Shown: positions 17,551-26,920, counted from the first letter of the stretch. The stretch: DNA of 64,000 nt from DASQPR01 sp963797605 (GCA_963797605.1 CAWCPX010000009.1:806001-870000), one strand, 5' to 3'. The notes: a model not told the origin generated them from the sequence alone. Numbers and translations are program-made.

Positions 17551-18513
17551 GACACACGCGTCCTTGGGTCGAGCACCCGGTAGAGCAGGTCGACGAGCAG
17601 GTTCACCACGACGAACGCGACCGCGATGACCAGCACGGTGCCCTGCACGACCGGGTAGTCGCGGTTGGAGATCGCGGTGAACAAGCAGGCGGCCCAATCC
17701 GGGCAGCGCGAAGATCTGCTCGATGATCACGGTGCCGCCGAGCAGGTAGCCGAACTGGATGCCGGTCAGCGTGACGATCGGGATCGTGGCGTTGCGCAGG
17801 ATGTGCGCGGCCCGGATCCGGCCGGCGCGACAGCCCTTTGCCCCGCGCGGTGCGCACGTAGTCGGCGTCGGCGACCTCGACGTACTCCGACCGGGTGGTG
17901 CTCATGATGTTGGCCGCGAAGGCGACCGCGAGGACCAGCGACGGGTACAGGATCTGGCTGAGGTTCCCGGACACCGAGCTGGTCAGCGGAACGAACGTGC
18001 CGGTGTCGGGGAAGTAGTGGAAGGCCTGGGCGAGGATCGCCACCACGGCGGTGCCGAGCACGAACTCCGGAATCGCCAGGCCCAGGAGCGAGAGCCCCTG
18101 GGTCGCCGAGTCCGGACGCTTGCCGGGCCGGCTCGCCGGCGAGCACACCCAGCAGCACGCCGACGACCGTGCCGATCACCGCCGCGACCACGGCCAGCTC
18201 GATCGTCACCGGCATCGCCGACCAGATCAGCGAGGCGACCGGCTTGCCGCTGGTCAGCGACAGGCCGAGATTGCCGTGGAGAGATCCCGGAGATCCACGT
18301 CCACAGTTGCTCGTACCACGGCTTGTCGATGCCGTAGAAGTGCTTGAGGGAGGCACGCTGAGCGGGTGTCAGCGTGCCTGACTCGATACCGAGTGACGCG
18401 GTGATCGCGTTCCCGGGGATGGCGCGCAGCACGACGAAGACCACGACCGTCACACCCAACAGGGTGATCAGTGCACCCCCGATCCGCGCCGCGAACCATC
18501 GCCAGGTCAGCAT
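17547..18513 (-). CDS. oligopeptide-type ABC transporter permease, OppB/DppB-like (frameshifted as sequenced)
   Basis: The first transmembrane helix and the OppB signature are clear: MLTWRWFAARIGGALITLLG, VVFVVLRAIPGNAI, then YGIDKPWYEQLWTWISG. Further on come LLGLAIPEFVLGTAVVAILA, a membrane segment, and SEYVEVADADYVRTARGKGL, the EAA-like cytoplasmic loop that docks the ATPases. The C-terminus VLDPRTRVS ends at a TGA overlapping the OppC ATG. The start has a GAAGGGAC RBS. Three or more one-base shifts lie between 17660 and 18310. Confidence 0.82.
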
Positions 18514-20124
18514 GTCAGTCCCTTCGGGACGCCGGGGGCAGCGAGCTGAGCAGCTCGTCCGGCGCGCGGCGCGAAACCGGTCAGCTTCGGGCTGGCCAGG
18601 TAGTAGTCGTCCGACTGCGGAACATCCACACCCATGGCGACTCCTTGAGCAGTTCCTGCTGAAGGTTCTGGTAGATGGTCTGCCGCTGCGCCGGTGTCGC
18701 TGGTGGCGTTGCCCTGGGTCAGCAGGTTCGCCAGCGTCGGCGAGTCCAGGCCGGCCGGCTTGGAGAGGCTGCCACCGGTCGTGTAGTAGCGGCCGTACAT
18801 CAGGTACGGGTCGTACGAGCCGCCGTTGAGCGCGACCGCGGCGTCGTAGTTCGACGCCAGCCACGCCGTGACGTACGGCGACGTGGACAGCTGCTGGAGC
18901 TTCAGCGTCACGCCGATCTTGGCGAGCTGCGACTGCAGGTTCTGCGCCTCGGCGGTGGCCGTCGCGTACTCGCCGGTTTCGACGATGGTGTTGAGCGTGA
19001 ACCCCTTGGCGTACCCGGCCGCTGCGAGCATCGCCTTGGCCTTCGCGGTGTCGCCCGGGGTGCACGGCAGGCCGGTGGTGGCCGAGTAGCTGAACGCCGG
19101 GCTGGTGATCGGACCGGTCACGGTGCCGTCGCCGTACGCCGCGGTCTGCATCACCTGGTTACGGTCGACGGCGCAGCTGATCGCCTGACGGACCTGCTCG
19201 TTCTGCAGCGGACCTCTGCGGCCGTTGAGCATGAGCGCGTGGTAGGACAGCGCCGGCTGCTTGTCGAGCGTGTAGTTGCTGCTCGTCCCGGCCTGCTGGG
19301 CCACGCCCGGGTCGGAGATCAGGCCGAGCTGGAACGCGCCCGCCTTCATCCCGGACAGGATCGAGGACTCGTCCGGGATGACCCGGAACTCCAGCTGCTT
19401 GATCTTCGGGGCGCCGCCGTAATACTTCGCGTTGGCCGTCAGGACGACCTGCTGTCCCTGGTCCCACTGCTTCCAGGCGAAGGGGCCGGTGCCGTCGGGG
19501 GTCTTGCCGACCTTGCCGGCGGCGATGTCCTTGGCCGACTCGATCGATGAGTTGACCGAGGCCAGCGAGTAGAGCAGAGCGGCTGACGGGGTCGAGAGGT
19601 GGAGCACGACAGTGGTGTCGTCGGGGGTGTCCACGCTGGCGATGGCGAGCAGGTTCGACCGTGCGACCGCGCCGGTGGCCTGGTCGAGGATCCGCGCGAT
19701 CGACGCCTTGACGTCTGCCGAGGTGAACGGTGAGCCGTCCTGCCAGGTGACGCCGCTACGCAGGGTGAACGTGACGGTCTTGCCGTCGGGCGAGGTGGTC
19801 CACTAGGTGGCCAGGTCCGGCTGGATCTCGCCGGTCGCGCTGGTCTTGACCAGCGTGCGAGTAGATGAGATTCAGCGTCTGCTCGGTCTGGAAGGCCGTC
19901 GCGAGCTGTGGGTCGAGTTTGTCGATGTCGCCGGTGCGGGCGACGACGACGGTGGCGCCACTTGCGGCCGCGCCACCCGAGGATTTCGTGGAACCGCTGG
20001 GTGAGCAGGCGGCGAGGCCGGCTGTCACCGCCACGGCACTGATACCGATGGCGAGCGCCCTGGTGCGTAGCCGGGCGGCGCCCGGCATTGCCACGCTTCG
20101 CCCCGCGAATCTGCGAGCTGTCAT
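18507..20124 (-). CDS. ABC transporter substrate-binding lipoprotein, family 5 (OppA/DppA-like, frameshifted as sequenced)
   Basis: A lipoprotein that captures the substrate outside the membrane. The N-terminus has a positive region, a hydrophobic stretch and the lipobox LAAC (Cys near residue 33). The SBP family 5 body follows: GDIDKLDPQLATAF, SGVTWQDGSPFTSADVKASI, GPFAWKQWDQGQQVVLTANAKYY, AISCAVDRNQVM. GGAGG lies 6 nt before ATG 20124. Frameshifts occur near 19806-19870 and 18640-18700 at least. The first gene of the leftward operon, it starts next to the two palindromes shared with the rightward arm. A muropeptide or wall-peptide ligand is inferred from the operon (compare MppA in E. coli) and cannot be read from the sequence. 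Confidence 0.82.
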
Positions 20125-20155
20125 TCCGGACCTCCGTGCAACGAGTTTCGAGGAG

Positions 20156-20200
20156 GGTAACCGTTTACCTAGATGACGCGCAATAGGTAACCTGTTAACC
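20156..20200. promoter_or_regulatory. paired palindromic operators in the divergent salvage promoter
   Basis: GGTAACCGTTTACC (20156-20169) and GGTAACCTGTTAACC (20186-20200) are related inverted repeats whose starts are 30 bp apart, close to three helical turns. They lie between oppA (leftward) and the AmiE-like gene (rightward). The geometry suits a dimeric regulator binding two sites on one DNA face. The cluster's RpiR protein is the natural candidate. Confidence 0.6.
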
Positions 20201-20207
20201 TTCACGG

Positions 20208-21343
20208 GTGCCCATGCCAACGAAGATTCGGACAGGACCGCTGGTCAGCGCCGTGGCGGAGATCATGGCAGGGGGTTTTGAAGGTACCTCTCCGCCCGCC
20301 CGGTTGCCTCCTCGCGGTGGCCCACGGTGACCGGATCGCCTACGTCGCCGAGGGCCTCGCACAGCGTCGATTCGGCCTCCCGATGCAGTGGTCCACGCGC
20401 ACGGACGCCGGCTCGGTGACCAAAATCATGGCCACGACCACGGCCCTGATGGCGCTGGTCGACGCGGATGGCCTCGACCTCGACGACCCGATCGGCGCCT
20501 ACCTGCCCCCGGGCGCTGACCCCGCCGTGCGCGACCTCACCGCGCGCGACCTCCTGGAACATCAGGGCGGCCTGTGGGAGTGGCGGCCGCTCTACCTGTC
20601 CGGAGCCCGTGGCGCCGACGCGGTGGCCCTCGCCGCCGGGCTGGCGCCGCGCTACCGGCCCGGTTCCGGACGCCATTACTCCGATCTCGGCTTCATCCTG
20701 CTCGGGACGCTGGTCGCCCGGCTGACGGGCACCGACCTCGCCGCCAGCGTCCACGATCTGGTGCTCGGGCCGTTCGGCCTGACCGAGACCGCGTACGCCG
20801 CCCCGATCATGGGCGCCCCGGTCGCCGCCAGTTCGGCCGGGGATAGCGTCGAACAGGAGATGATCCGCAGTGGCGTGCCCTACCCGGTGCCCGGCACGGT
20901 CGAGCAGTTCGATGGCTGGCGCTCCCACACCCTGATCGGTGAGGTCAACGACGGCAACGCGTTCCACGCCTTCGGCGGTGTATCGGGTCACGCCGGCCTG
21001 TTCACCACGGCCGAGGACCTACTGCGCCTGGCCACCGGCCTGCTCGACAGCCGGCACGGCGCACGGACCGCTACGCGCCTCCACGGTCGCCACCTTCCTC
21101 ACCCCGGGGCGCGATCCGGCCCAGGCCCTCGGCCTGCGCGTCTGGTCGCTGGCATCGGGACCCGCCTACGGCCACACCGGCTTCCCCGGCGTCGCCTTCG
21201 CGCTGCTGCCGGAGCACGACGCCGCCGTCGTCATGATCACCAATCGCCTGCACGCCGCCGGCCCGCCGCGCTCGACCGAGGACATGTGGCTGCGAGCCCT
21301 CGCCGCCGCCGACCTCGAACTCAATGCCCGCCCCGCCCATTAA
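20208..21343 (+). CDS. serine beta-lactamase-fold hydrolase, AmiE-like N-acetylmuramoyl-L-alanine amidase candidate (frameshifted)
   Basis: A class C beta-lactamase/PBP-fold protein of about 375 residues. Active-site motifs are SVTK (Ser-x-x-Lys, ~residue 67), HYSDLG (Tyr-x-Asp) and GHTGFPG (His-Thr-Gly). One clear shift near 21065-21075 splits it. Another near 20290 joins the GTG/ATG start at 20208/20214 (PTKIRTGPLVSAVAEIM) to the body; a TTG at 20278 is the alternative start. B. subtilis AmiE (YbbE), encoded in the murQ operon, has this fold and removes the peptide from MurNAc. Position in a murQ/anmK cluster suggests the same job here. No signal peptide is seen, so a cytoplasmic site is likely. 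Beta-lactam resistance is a less likely role. Confidence 0.75.
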
Positions 21344-21355
21344 AGGAACCCACAC

Positions 21356-22525
21356 ATGGACCTGACCGTCATCGGCATGATCAGCGGAACCTCCTACGAC
21401 GCGATCGACGCCGCCGTCGCCGACCTGTCCCTGGCCGGCGACGAGATCATCTGCCGTCCCCGCGGCCTCTACAGCGAGGACCTGCCGGACTCACTGCGCG
21501 CCCGGATCGCCGCCGCGCTGCCGCCGCACGCCACCACGCTGGAGGAGGTGTGCCGGCTCGACACCGAACTCGGCCAGCTCTTCGGGTCCGTGGCCGCCAG
21601 TGCCAACGAAAAGCTCGCCGGCGGCACGGCAGACCTGGTCGTCTCGCACGGTCAGACGGTCTTCCACTGGGTCGACGGCGACCATCCCCTCGGCACGCTG
21701 CAACTCGGCTCCGCCGCGTGGGTCGCCGAACGGACCGGTGTCGCGACCGTCAGCGATCTGCGTACGCGTGACATCACCCGCGGCGGGCACGCCGCACCGC
21801 TCGCGTCCACCCTCGACGCGCTGCTCGTGCTCGCGGACGGCGCCCGGCGCGGGTCGCTGAACCTCGGCGGGATCTCGAACATCACCGTCCGGAACGCCGC
21901 GGGCGACGTGATCGCCTACGACATCGGCCCCGCCAGCGCGCTCATGGACAGCGCCGTCGTCGACGCGACCGGCGGTGCCGCGCGGATGGACACCGACGGA
22001 GCGCTCGCGGCCCGCGGCACCGTGCACCCGGAACTGCTGGAACGCCTGCTCGCCGAGCCGTACTACCGGCTGCCGGCACCGAAATCGACCGGCAAGGAGC
22101 TGTTCCACGCCGACTACGTCCGCGACGCCGTCGGCGACCTGCGCATCAGCACCGAAGACCTGCTGGCGACCCTGACCGAACTGACGGCCCGCCTCGTCGC
22201 CGACGCCTGCCGCGACTACGACCTCGCCGAACTCGTCGTGGCCGGCGGCGGCGTACGCAACCCGACGTTGATGCGCCGGATCACCGAGCTGTCCGTCCCG
22301 ACGCGCCCGCGCACGATCGACGAGTTCGGGCTGCCCGCGCAGGGCAAGGAGGCGTACCTGTTCGCGCTGCTCGGGTACCTGTCCGCGCACGGTCTGCCCG
22401 GCACGATCCCGTCCGCGACCGGCGCTCGCATCGGTTCCATCCTCGGCTCGTTCACGCCCGGCGCCGGGCCGCTGCGGCTGCCGGAGCCCGCCACCATCGC
22501 GCCGGTGCGGATGCGGATCGCATGA
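21356..22525 (+). CDS. anmK: 1,6-anhydro-N-acetylmuramic acid kinase
   Basis: A 389-residue enzyme, full length for the family. It hydrolyses and phosphorylates 1,6-anhydroMurNAc to MurNAc-6-phosphate in the cytoplasm, the substrate of MurQ. Motifs: N-terminal GMISGTSYDAIDAAV (usual GLMSGTSLDGID), VVSHGQTVFH, LNLGGISNIT, YDIGPASALMD and AGGGVRNPTLMRRI. AAAGGAA precedes the ATG. It is 12 bp after the AmiE-like gene and overlaps the next gene by ATGA. AnmK plus MurQ in one locus completes the route from anhydroMurNAc to GlcNAc-6-phosphate. Its substrate arises from lytic transglycosylases. Confidence 0.95.
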   Translation: MDLTVIGMISGTSYDAIDAAVADLSLAGDEIICRPRGLYSEDLPDSLRARIAAALPPHATTLEEVCRLDTELGQLFGSVAASANEKLAGGTADLVVSHGQTVFHWVDGDHPLGTLQLGSAAWVAERTGVATVSDLRTRDITRGGHAAPLASTLDALLVLADGARRGSLNLGGISNITVRNAAGDVIAYDIGPASALMDSAVVDATGGAARMDTDGALAARGTVHPELLERLLAEPYYRLPAPKSTGKELFHADYVRDAVGDLRISTEDLLATLTELTARLVADACRDYDLAELVVAGGGVRNPTLMRRITELSVPTRPRTIDEFGLPAQGKEAYLFALLGYLSAHGLPGTIPSATGARIGSILGSFTPGAGPLRLPEPATIAPVRMRIA

Positions 22526-24048
22526 CCGGGTTACGCCCCGCCACCCGCGCGGATGCGCCGGCCCTGGCCGACGTCTTCGTCGCCGCGTGGCACAGCGGCT
22601 ACCGCACCGTGGTGCCGGACGACGTCATCGACGGGCTGGATCGCGCCGAACTGACGGCGACGTTCGGCCAGCGGGTGGACACGCCCGACCGGCACACCGT
22701 CGTCGCCGTCGACGATGCCAGCCGGCCCGTCGGATTCGCCGGCTACGGCCCGGACGCCGAGCATCCCGGCGACGGCTACCTGGCGTCGCTGTACGTCCAT
22801 CCGGCCGCCGGCGGTCGAGGGCTGGGAAACCGGCTCCTGCGCTACGCCCTCGACGAGATGCCCGGCGGCGACGTCCGGCTCTGGGTCTTCGCCGGGAACG
22901 CGGTCGCCACCCGGCTCTACGAACGCGCCGGCTTCCGCCCCGACGGTGCCCGGCTGACCGACCCGCGATGGCGTACGCCGCAGGTGCGGTTACGTCGCCC
23001 CGTCCGCAACCTGGCCCGGCCGCTGCCGCCGCTGCCCGACATCACGCTGCCACCGATCCGCGCCGTCGAGATCGCCCCGCTTCACCGTCCACTCCGGACG
23101 GTGTTCCGCACCGCGCTGCGCGAGGTCCGAACGCTCGACGCGATCGCCGTCCGGCTGCGAACCCCGGACCTGACCGGTCTCGGCACCACGGTCGCCACCC
23201 CGCAGATCACCGGCGACACCGACGAGTCCATCCGGGCCGCCGTCGCCGGACCGCTGACCGATTGCCTTCTCGGCGAGCACACCCTGGCCGGCGCCCTCGC
23301 GGCGATCCAACAGACCCTTGTCGGCGCCCCGTCCGCCCGGGCGGCCGTCGACCTCGCCGTGCACGACCTCGCCGCGCAAACGCTGGGCACCGATCTGACG
23401 GGCCTGCTCGGAAACGCGGCCCGTCCGGTGCGCACCGACCGCACCGTCAGCGTCGACACGCCCGCGGCCATGGCGGCGGAGGCGGCCCGGGCCGTTGCCG
23501 AGGGTTTCCGTACCGTCAAAATCAAGCTCGCTGATTCTGATCGTGATCTGGATCGGGTCCGGGCCGTGCGTGCCGTTCTGGACGGCCACGATGTCGCGTT
23601 GCGCGTGGACGCCAACCAATCCTGGACCCCGGAGCAGGCCGTGCGGTTGCTCGCCGAGATCGCCGCGCTCGGCATCGACCTCGAACTCGTCGAGCAGCCG
23701 GTCGCGGCCTCCGATCTCGCCGGGATGGCGTTCGTGCGGCAGCGTTCCCAGGCACCGATCCTCGCCGACGAGAGCGCGTTCACCGCCGCCGACATCACCC
23801 GGATCGTCGAAGCCGGCGCCGCCGACCTGGTCAACATCAAGCTCCTCAAATGCGGGGGCCTGGGGCCGGCGCGAGAGGCCGTCGACGTGTGCGCCCGGGC
23901 GGGTATCGGTGTGCTGATCGGATGCATGCTGGAACCGGCCGAAGGTGTCGCGGCCGCCCGGGCGCTCGCGGCGACCGCGACGACCGGCCCGCTCGCGCAC
24001 GACCTGGACGCCGCCTGGTGGGCCGGCGCGGACCTGGATGAGGATTGA
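22522..24048 (+). CDS. GNAT acetyltransferase fused to a dipeptide (L-Ala-D/L-Glu) epimerase
   Basis: A 508-residue two-domain protein. Residues 1-155 are a GNAT fold: the acetyl-CoA loop is GGRGLGNRL and the C-terminal strand is ATRLYERAGFR. Residues ~170-508 are an enolase-superfamily dipeptide epimerase. It has catalytic Lys335 in the VKIKL motif, metal ligands Asp363 (RVDANQSW), Glu391 (LVEQP) and Asp416 (LADES), and the opposite-face lysines of NIKLLKCGG (440-443). The epimerase turns L-Ala-D-Glu from the wall stem into L-Ala-L-Glu, which peptidases can cleave. The fused acetyltransferase may act on an amino sugar or peptide amine from the same pathway. The frame is continuous and the linker (RPVRNLARPLPPLPD) is short. 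ATGA overlap with anmK. Confidence 0.88.
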   Translation: MTGLRPATRADAPALADVFVAAWHSGYRTVVPDDVIDGLDRAELTATFGQRVDTPDRHTVVAVDDASRPVGFAGYGPDAEHPGDGYLASLYVHPAAGGRGLGNRLLRYALDEMPGGDVRLWVFAGNAVATRLYERAGFRPDGARLTDPRWRTPQVRLRRPVRNLARPLPPLPDITLPPIRAVEIAPLHRPLRTVFRTALREVRTLDAIAVRLRTPDLTGLGTTVATPQITGDTDESIRAAVAGPLTDCLLGEHTLAGALAAIQQTLVGAPSARAAVDLAVHDLAAQTLGTDLTGLLGNAARPVRTDRTVSVDTPAAMAAEAARAVAEGFRTVKIKLADSDRDLDRVRAVRAVLDGHDVALRVDANQSWTPEQAVRLLAEIAALGIDLELVEQPVAASDLAGMAFVRQRSQAPILADESAFTAADITRIVEAGAADLVNIKLLKCGGLGPAREAVDVCARAGIGVLIGCMLEPAEGVAAARALAATATTGPLAHDLDAAWWAGADLDED

Positions 24049-24053
24049 CCTCG

Positions 24054-26825
24054 ATGGAACCCGACATGCTCGCCGCCCTGACGGCCTTCGCCCCGGGTGA
24101 CGTGCTGACCCGGGCCAGCGACCGGTTGCGGATGGCCCACGACGCCTCGCATTACCTGCTGACCCCGGACGCCGTCGTGACCCCGCAGGACGCCGCGCAG
24201 GTCGCGGCGCTGCTGCGGCACAGCGCGGAGCAGGGACTCCCGCTGACGTTCCGCTCTGGTGGCACCAGCCTGAGCGGGCAGGCCGTGACCGATCACGTGC
24301 TGGTCGACACCCGCCGGCACTTCCGCGACCTCCAGATTCTCGACGACGGCAGCAGGGTGCGGGTGCAGCCCGGCGTCACGCTGCGCCAGGTCAACGCGCG
24401 ACTCGCCCGCTACGGCCGGAAACTCGGGCCCGACCCGGCCAGCGAGATCGCCTGCACCATCGGTGGCGTCGTCGCGAACAACTCCAGCGGCATGACCTGC
24501 GGCGTCGACCGCAACACGTACCGCACGATCGAGTCGATGGTGCTCGTGCTCGCCGACGGCACCGTGCTCGACACCGGCGACCCGGCCGCCGACGAGCGGT
24601 TGCGAGCCCTGCGCCCGGACCTGTTCACCGGCCTCTCCAGACTGCGCGATCGGGTTCGCGGCAATCCCGAGTCGGTTCGCCGCGTCACCGCCGCGTTCGC
24701 CATGAAGAACACGATGGGCTACGGCCTCAACGCGTTCCTCGACCACACGTCGCCCAGCGAGATCCTGGCCCACCTGGTCGTCGGCAGCGAAGGCACGCTC
24801 GCGTTCGTCGCCGAGGCCACCTTCCGGACCGTGGCGGCCCAGCCGTACGCGGCGACCGGTCTGCTCGTCTTCCCCACGCTCGGGCAGGCCATGGCCGCCA
24901 TGCCTGCGCTCGTCGACGCGCGGCCCGCCGCCATCGAACTGCTCGACGCCGCGTCGCTGCGGGTGGCCCAGCTCGATCCGCAGGCCGACCGGACGATGCG
25001 CGACCTCCGCGTGGCCGAACACGCCGCGCTGCTGGTCGAGTGGCAGGCCGATAACCCGGACGAACTCGACGGCGTGTCCGTGCCCACCGACCTGCCGCTG
25101 TCTGCCCCGGCGCGACTGACCCGAGACTCGGCCGCCCGCGCGGCGCTGTGGCACATCCGCAAGGGCCTCTACGCGTCCGTCGCCGGTGCCCGGCCGTCCG
25201 GGACGACGGCGTTGCTGGAGGACATCGCCGTGCCGGTGGCCGCGCTCGCGCAGACCTGTGCCGACCTGACGGCGCTGATGACGGGGCACGGCTACGACGG
25301 CAGCGTGATCTTCGGCCACGCCAAGGACGGCAACCTGCACTTCATGCTGACCGAGCGGTTCCGCGCCGGTGAGCCAGCGAGTCGCTACGCCGCCTTCACC
25401 GAGGATCTGGTCGACCTCGTGCTCGGCCGCGGCGGCACCTTGAAGGCCGAGCACGGCACGGGACGCGTCATGGCGCCGTTCGTCCGCCGGCAGTACGGCG
25501 ACGAGCTCTACTCGGTCATGCGCGAACTCAAGGCCCTGTGCGACCCGGGCGGCACCCTCAATCCCGGCGTGCTGCTCACCGACGACCCAGGCGCCCACCT
25601 GCGGGATCTCAAGATCGTGCCGCAGGTCGAGGCCGAGGTCGACCGGTGTGTCGAGTGTGGATACTGCGAACCGGTCTGCCCGAGCAAGGACCTGACCACG
25701 ACCCCGCGCCAGCGCATCGTGTTGCGCCGCGAGATCGCCGTCGCCGAAGCCGCCGGGGACGCCGCGCTCGTCCGTGAGCTCACCGCCGACTACCGCTACG
25801 ACGCCGTCGACACCTGCGCCGTCGACGGCATGTGCGCCACCGCGTGTCCGGTCTCCATCAACACTGGTGACCTGGTCAAACGGCTGCGCTCCGACCACAA
25901 TGGAGCGTCCACCCGAGCCGGTTGGCGGGCGGCCGCGAAACACTGGGACGCCACCAGCCGCACCCTGGCCCGTGGGCTCACCGTGGCCTCGAAGCTCCCG
26001 CCCGCACTGCCGGAGGTCGCGAGCCGGGCGGCGCGCGCGGTCGGGGGCGCCGATCGCGTGCCGCGGTGGCAGCGCGATCTTCCAGGCGGTGGAGTGACTC
26101 GGTCGCCCCTGCGCACCGATCATCCCGACGCGGTCTACCTGCCGTCATGTCTCGGCACACTGTTCGCCCCGGCCGGCGGCGGCTCCGGCGTTACCACTGC
26201 GATGTTGACGCTCGCCGAACGCGCCGGCATCCGGCTCCGCGTGCCCGACGCGATCGCCGGCCTGTGCTGCGGCACGCCGTGGTCGTCCAAGGGCCTCCCG
26301 GACGGATACGCCACCATGTCCGACCAGGTCCTCGGCGCCCTGCTGGAGGCGACCGACGGCGGCGCGCTGCCGGTCATCAGTGACGCCGCGTCGTGTACCG
26401 AAGGGTTCGAACGGCTGGTCGCCGCCGGTGGTTCGAAGATCCAGATCATTGATGTTGTCGAGTACGCCGCGACGGAACTGCTGCCCCGGCTCACCGTGAC
26501 CGGCAAACTCGGCTCCCTAGCCGTGCATCCGACCTGCTCGTCGACCCGAATCGGGTTGAACAGCGCGCTGGCGGTGCTGGGCGCCGCGATCGCCGACGAG
26601 GTCGTGGTGCCGGCCGACTGGCAGTGCTGTGGTTTCGCCGGCGACCGTGGCCTGCTGCATCCCGAACTCACGGCGTCCGCGACCCGCTTGGAAGCGGCCG
26701 AAGTGCGACAACGGTCATTCGACGGGTACGCCTCCGTCAACCGTACGTGTGAGATCGGCATGTCCCGGGCGACCGGCGCCACCTACCGGCACATCCTGGA
26801 ACTCCTCGAGGAAGCGACCCGCTGA
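24054..26825 (+). CDS. FAD-binding D-lactate (2-hydroxyacid) dehydrogenase with Fe-S and CCG domains
   Basis: An intact 923-residue flavoprotein. A PCMH-type FAD domain comes first (~35-215: PLTFRSGGTSLSGQA, VGGVVANNSSGMTCG). The FAD-oxidase C-terminal domain follows (~255-520: HAKDGNLHFM, EHGTGRVMAPFV). Two 4Fe-4S motifs come next (Cys532 in CVECGYCEPVC; Cys588 in CAVDGMCATACP), then CCG/HdrB-like domains (CLGTLF, LCCGTPW, HPTCSST, QCCGFAG). This GlcD-GlcF-like fusion matches membrane-associated, quinone-linked D-lactate dehydrogenases. MurQ in the same locus releases D-lactate, so it probably consumes that product. ATG 24054 has GAGGA about 9 nt upstream; an overlapping TTG at 24045 is the alternative. 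Confidence 0.9.
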   Translation: MEPDMLAALTAFAPGDVLTRASDRLRMAHDASHYLLTPDAVVTPQDAAQVAALLRHSAEQGLPLTFRSGGTSLSGQAVTDHVLVDTRRHFRDLQILDDGSRVRVQPGVTLRQVNARLARYGRKLGPDPASEIACTIGGVVANNSSGMTCGVDRNTYRTIESMVLVLADGTVLDTGDPAADERLRALRPDLFTGLSRLRDRVRGNPESVRRVTAAFAMKNTMGYGLNAFLDHTSPSEILAHLVVGSEGTLAFVAEATFRTVAAQPYAATGLLVFPTLGQAMAAMPALVDARPAAIELLDAASLRVAQLDPQADRTMRDLRVAEHAALLVEWQADNPDELDGVSVPTDLPLSAPARLTRDSAARAALWHIRKGLYASVAGARPSGTTALLEDIAVPVAALAQTCADLTALMTGHGYDGSVIFGHAKDGNLHFMLTERFRAGEPASRYAAFTEDLVDLVLGRGGTLKAEHGTGRVMAPFVRRQYGDELYSVMRELKALCDPGGTLNPGVLLTDDPGAHLRDLKIVPQVEAEVDRCVECGYCEPVCPSKDLTTTPRQRIVLRREIAVAEAAGDAALVRELTADYRYDAVDTCAVDGMCATACPVSINTGDLVKRLRSDHNGASTRAGWRAAAKHWDATSRTLARGLTVASKLPPALPEVASRAARAVGGADRVPRWQRDLPGGGVTRSPLRTDHPDAVYLPSCLGTLFAPAGGGSGVTTAMLTLAERAGIRLRVPDAIAGLCCGTPWSSKGLPDGYATMSDQVLGALLEATDGGALPVISDAASCTEGFERLVAAGGSKIQIIDVVEYAATELLPRLTVTGKLGSLAVHPTCSSTRIGLNSALAVLGAAIADEVVVPADWQCCGFAGDRGLLHPELTASATRLEAAEVRQRSFDGYASVNRTCEIGMSRATGATYRHILELLEEATR

Positions 26826-26904
26826 CCGTGCCGCGGAACCGTCTCATCGCCCAGGGCCGCCCGGGTCGTAAACGCAGCCGGAGATGATCGGGGGCTGACC
26901 GATG

Positions 26905-26920
26905 GTAACTTGGCAGTTAC
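26905..26920. promoter_or_regulatory. inverted repeat GTAACT-TGGC-AGTTAC
   Basis: Six-bp arms with a 4-bp spacer, 38 bp before the VOC protein start, where a promoter would lie. It is an operator-like site; the regulator is unknown. Confidence 0.4.

Noticed and set aside
23082..26123. 1,013-codon open frame on the minus strand
   Set aside because: It lies antisense to the GNAT-epimerase fusion and the D-lactate dehydrogenase, both with full motif sets. It is a codon-bias shadow with no recognisable domain.
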